A stretch of 5,995 nt of DNA, taken from assembly GCA_016839425.1 (NCBI GenBank), contig JAEOUI010000466.1:1-5995 (forward strand). The letters run 5' to 3'. Source of the stretch: Promethearchaeota archaeon. GTDB taxonomy: Archaea; Asgardarchaeota; Lokiarchaeia; Sigynarchaeales; SOKP01. The notes under the pieces were generated by a model. The model was not told the DNA's origin, made no database searches, and worked only from the letters and a program-made list of their open reading frames with translations. Below are positions 5,116-5,995 of this stretch, one piece after another. The position numbers and the translations under genes are program-made. Position 1 is the first letter of the stretch, and every line of letters starts with the position of its first letter.

Positions 5116-5144
5116 TTTTATATTGATATTGCTTTAATATAAAA
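5116..5144. repeat. A/T inverted repeat just after the tRNA
   Basis: TTTTATATT (5116-5124) and AATATAAAA (5136-5144) are exact reverse complements around an 11-base loop, starting six bases after the tRNA end. The T4 at 5116-5119 may serve as the tRNA termination signal. The stem has no G-C pairs and would be weak. Confidence 0.35.
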
Positions 5145-5238
5145 GATATTTTAATTTTCTTATTTAAGCTTTTTAGAATCATATTTCCGATTGATTCGTA
5201 TTAAAAAAATCATTTTAAACCTTTTAATTTAAATTTGA

Positions 5239-5254
5239 ATAAAAAAAATAAAAA
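5239..5254 (-). terminator. T-tract terminator of the LRR-TIR gene
   Basis: On the minus strand the sequence is TTTTATTTTTTTTATT, beginning about 11 bases after the TAG stop at 5265. It has no hairpin. The length and position fit an archaeal oligo-T terminator. The remaining 5145-5238 stretch is AT-rich with nothing further recognisable. Confidence 0.5.
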
Positions 5255-5264
5255 TTTTAGACTT

Positions 5265-5995
5265 CTATTTATTTTCCAATTTGTCTAATCTTTCTGTTAA
5301 ACCTTCTATTTTACCAACAATCTGATCCATCTTGCGCGAGACTTCACTCAGCTTTTCGTCTAGCATTAGCCGAAATCTTTCATAAATGTCCGTGATTCCT
5401 GCAACTCGCTCCTGCTTTTCCATTAAGTTGATTTCTCGCTTGAGGTTTTCAACATACTTGTACACATTACCACAGAACTCCTCAAAATTTTCAAGATCAT
5501 ATTCTAGTCCTAATTGTCGAGATAAATTTTTTTCTGCGAGATCTGCCCAATCTATATCCAATCCTTTCAAGGGAACAACGGGGATGGAAAATTTGTTAGC
5601 AAGTTGGAGTTCGTTATCGCAATCAACCGAATTAAATACCGATTTGTTCGTACCAATAAATAAAACGAGTTGACATCTCTGAACATTGTCTAACATCCAT
5701 TGGTCGATGCTTCCAGACATGTCCGCTTCGCAGAACAACACTTCAGATATTTCTTTTTGCTTTTTCAAGTAGTTTACCAGTTCCTCAATTCGATAGGGTG
5801 CAAAATCAACTACTGCGTGCGATATGAAAATCTTGATAGTAGCTTGTTTTCTCAAGGCTTCTCTTAATAAATCAGGAGTTTTCTTGGATAAAATCTCGTT
5901 TTCAGGATCTAAAGGATTATTGCTCAAGTTCAAATCAGTCAGGTCTTTTAGTGCCCATAATTGCGTTGGGATTTGAGTCAACTGGTTATTGCTTA
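5265..5995 (-). CDS. LRR-TIR-coiled-coil protein, 5' end outside the window
   Basis: The frame is open to the window edge and begins mid-repeat (SNNQLTQIP), so the TTG at 5981 is not a start; more leucine-rich repeats should lie upstream. Numbering from that TTG, residues 1-24 are a leucine-rich repeat (QIPTQLWALKDLTDLNLSNN). A linker (25-47) follows, then a TIR-type domain (about 48-140) with strand IKIFISHA, acidic D59 and the motif S118-x-x-C121-x-x-E124, whose Glu is the NAD-cleaving residue in catalytic TIR domains. Residues 141-190 are a helical extension, and 200-238 form a coiled coil (EKLSEVSRKMDQIVGKIEGL and on). No membrane segment is seen, so it is presumably cytoplasmic. TIR domains act as NADases or as adaptors, and LRRs bind ligands or partners. 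An immune-like or signalling role is inference. The order LRR then TIR, without an NTPase between them in the visible part, is what I recall from Lokiarchaeal proteins. Confidence 0.88.
   Translation of the reverse strand, partial: SNNQLTQIPTQLWALKDLTDLNLSNNPLDPENEILSKKTPDLLREALRKQATIKIFISHAVVDFAPYRIEELVNYLKKQKEISEVLFCEADMSGSIDQWMLDNVQRCQLVLFIGTNKSVFNSVDCDNELQLANKFSIPVVPLKGLDIDWADLAEKNLSRQLGLEYDLENFEEFCGNVYKYVENLKREINLMEKQERVAGITDIYERFRLMLDEKLSEVSRKMDQIVGKIEGLTERLDKLENK

Noticed and set aside
5386..5673. Plus-strand open frame of 95 codons opposite the TIR domain.
   Set aside because: The minus strand encodes a recognisable TIR domain with its motif; the plus reading has no recognisable content or start site.
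1..5995. Search for a CRISPR array, insertion sequence or integrase next to the tRNA.
   Set aside because: No regularly spaced repeats, no transposase or integrase reading frame, and no second copy of the tRNA 3' end was seen, so the tRNA does not look like an occupied integration site within this window.

Overview
The window looks like chromosomal DNA from an AT-rich archaeon, most likely an Asgard archaeon of the Lokiarchaeia. Four signs point that way. A protein at the right edge joins leucine-rich repeats to a TIR domain and a coiled coil, an arrangement I associate with Lokiarchaeal genomes. A small protein has a longin-like pattern of strands and helices. Archaeal TATA-box promoters occur together with Shine-Dalgarno sites of the GGAGG type. 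A tRNA gene is interrupted inside its D-loop, which is an archaeal habit. The lineage is an inference from protein style; no marker gene is present.

Layout, left to right. Bases 1-78 are the tail of a gene from the left, followed by a hairpin/T-tract terminator. Two tandem, separately promoted paralogues (203-694 and 838-1377) encode small four-helix membrane proteins of unknown function. A methylated-DNA-protein cysteine methyltransferase (1420-1899, minus strand) is divergent from a stand-alone seven-helix membrane protein (2091-2837); each has its own TATA box in the gap of about 190 bp. A long coiled-coil protein ending in a probable winged-helix domain (3050-4168) converges on the small longin-like protein (4217-4594, minus). 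A 383-bp gene-free stretch (4595-4977) leads to a tRNA-Leu(UAA) gene (4978-5109) carrying a 47-nt insert in the D-loop. The window closes with the C-terminal part of the LRR-TIR-coiled-coil gene (5265-5995, minus; its 5' end lies outside).

The genes do not form one obvious operon. Nearly every one has its own promoter and a T-rich end, and strands alternate. I see no CRISPR array, insertion sequence, attachment site or phage gene. The observations most worth following are the non-canonical tRNA intron, the TIR protein that keeps the SxxCxxE catalytic motif, the convergent coiled-coil/winged-helix and longin-like pair, and the lone 7TM protein. The 4TM paralogues are probably a lineage-specific family that nobody has characterised.
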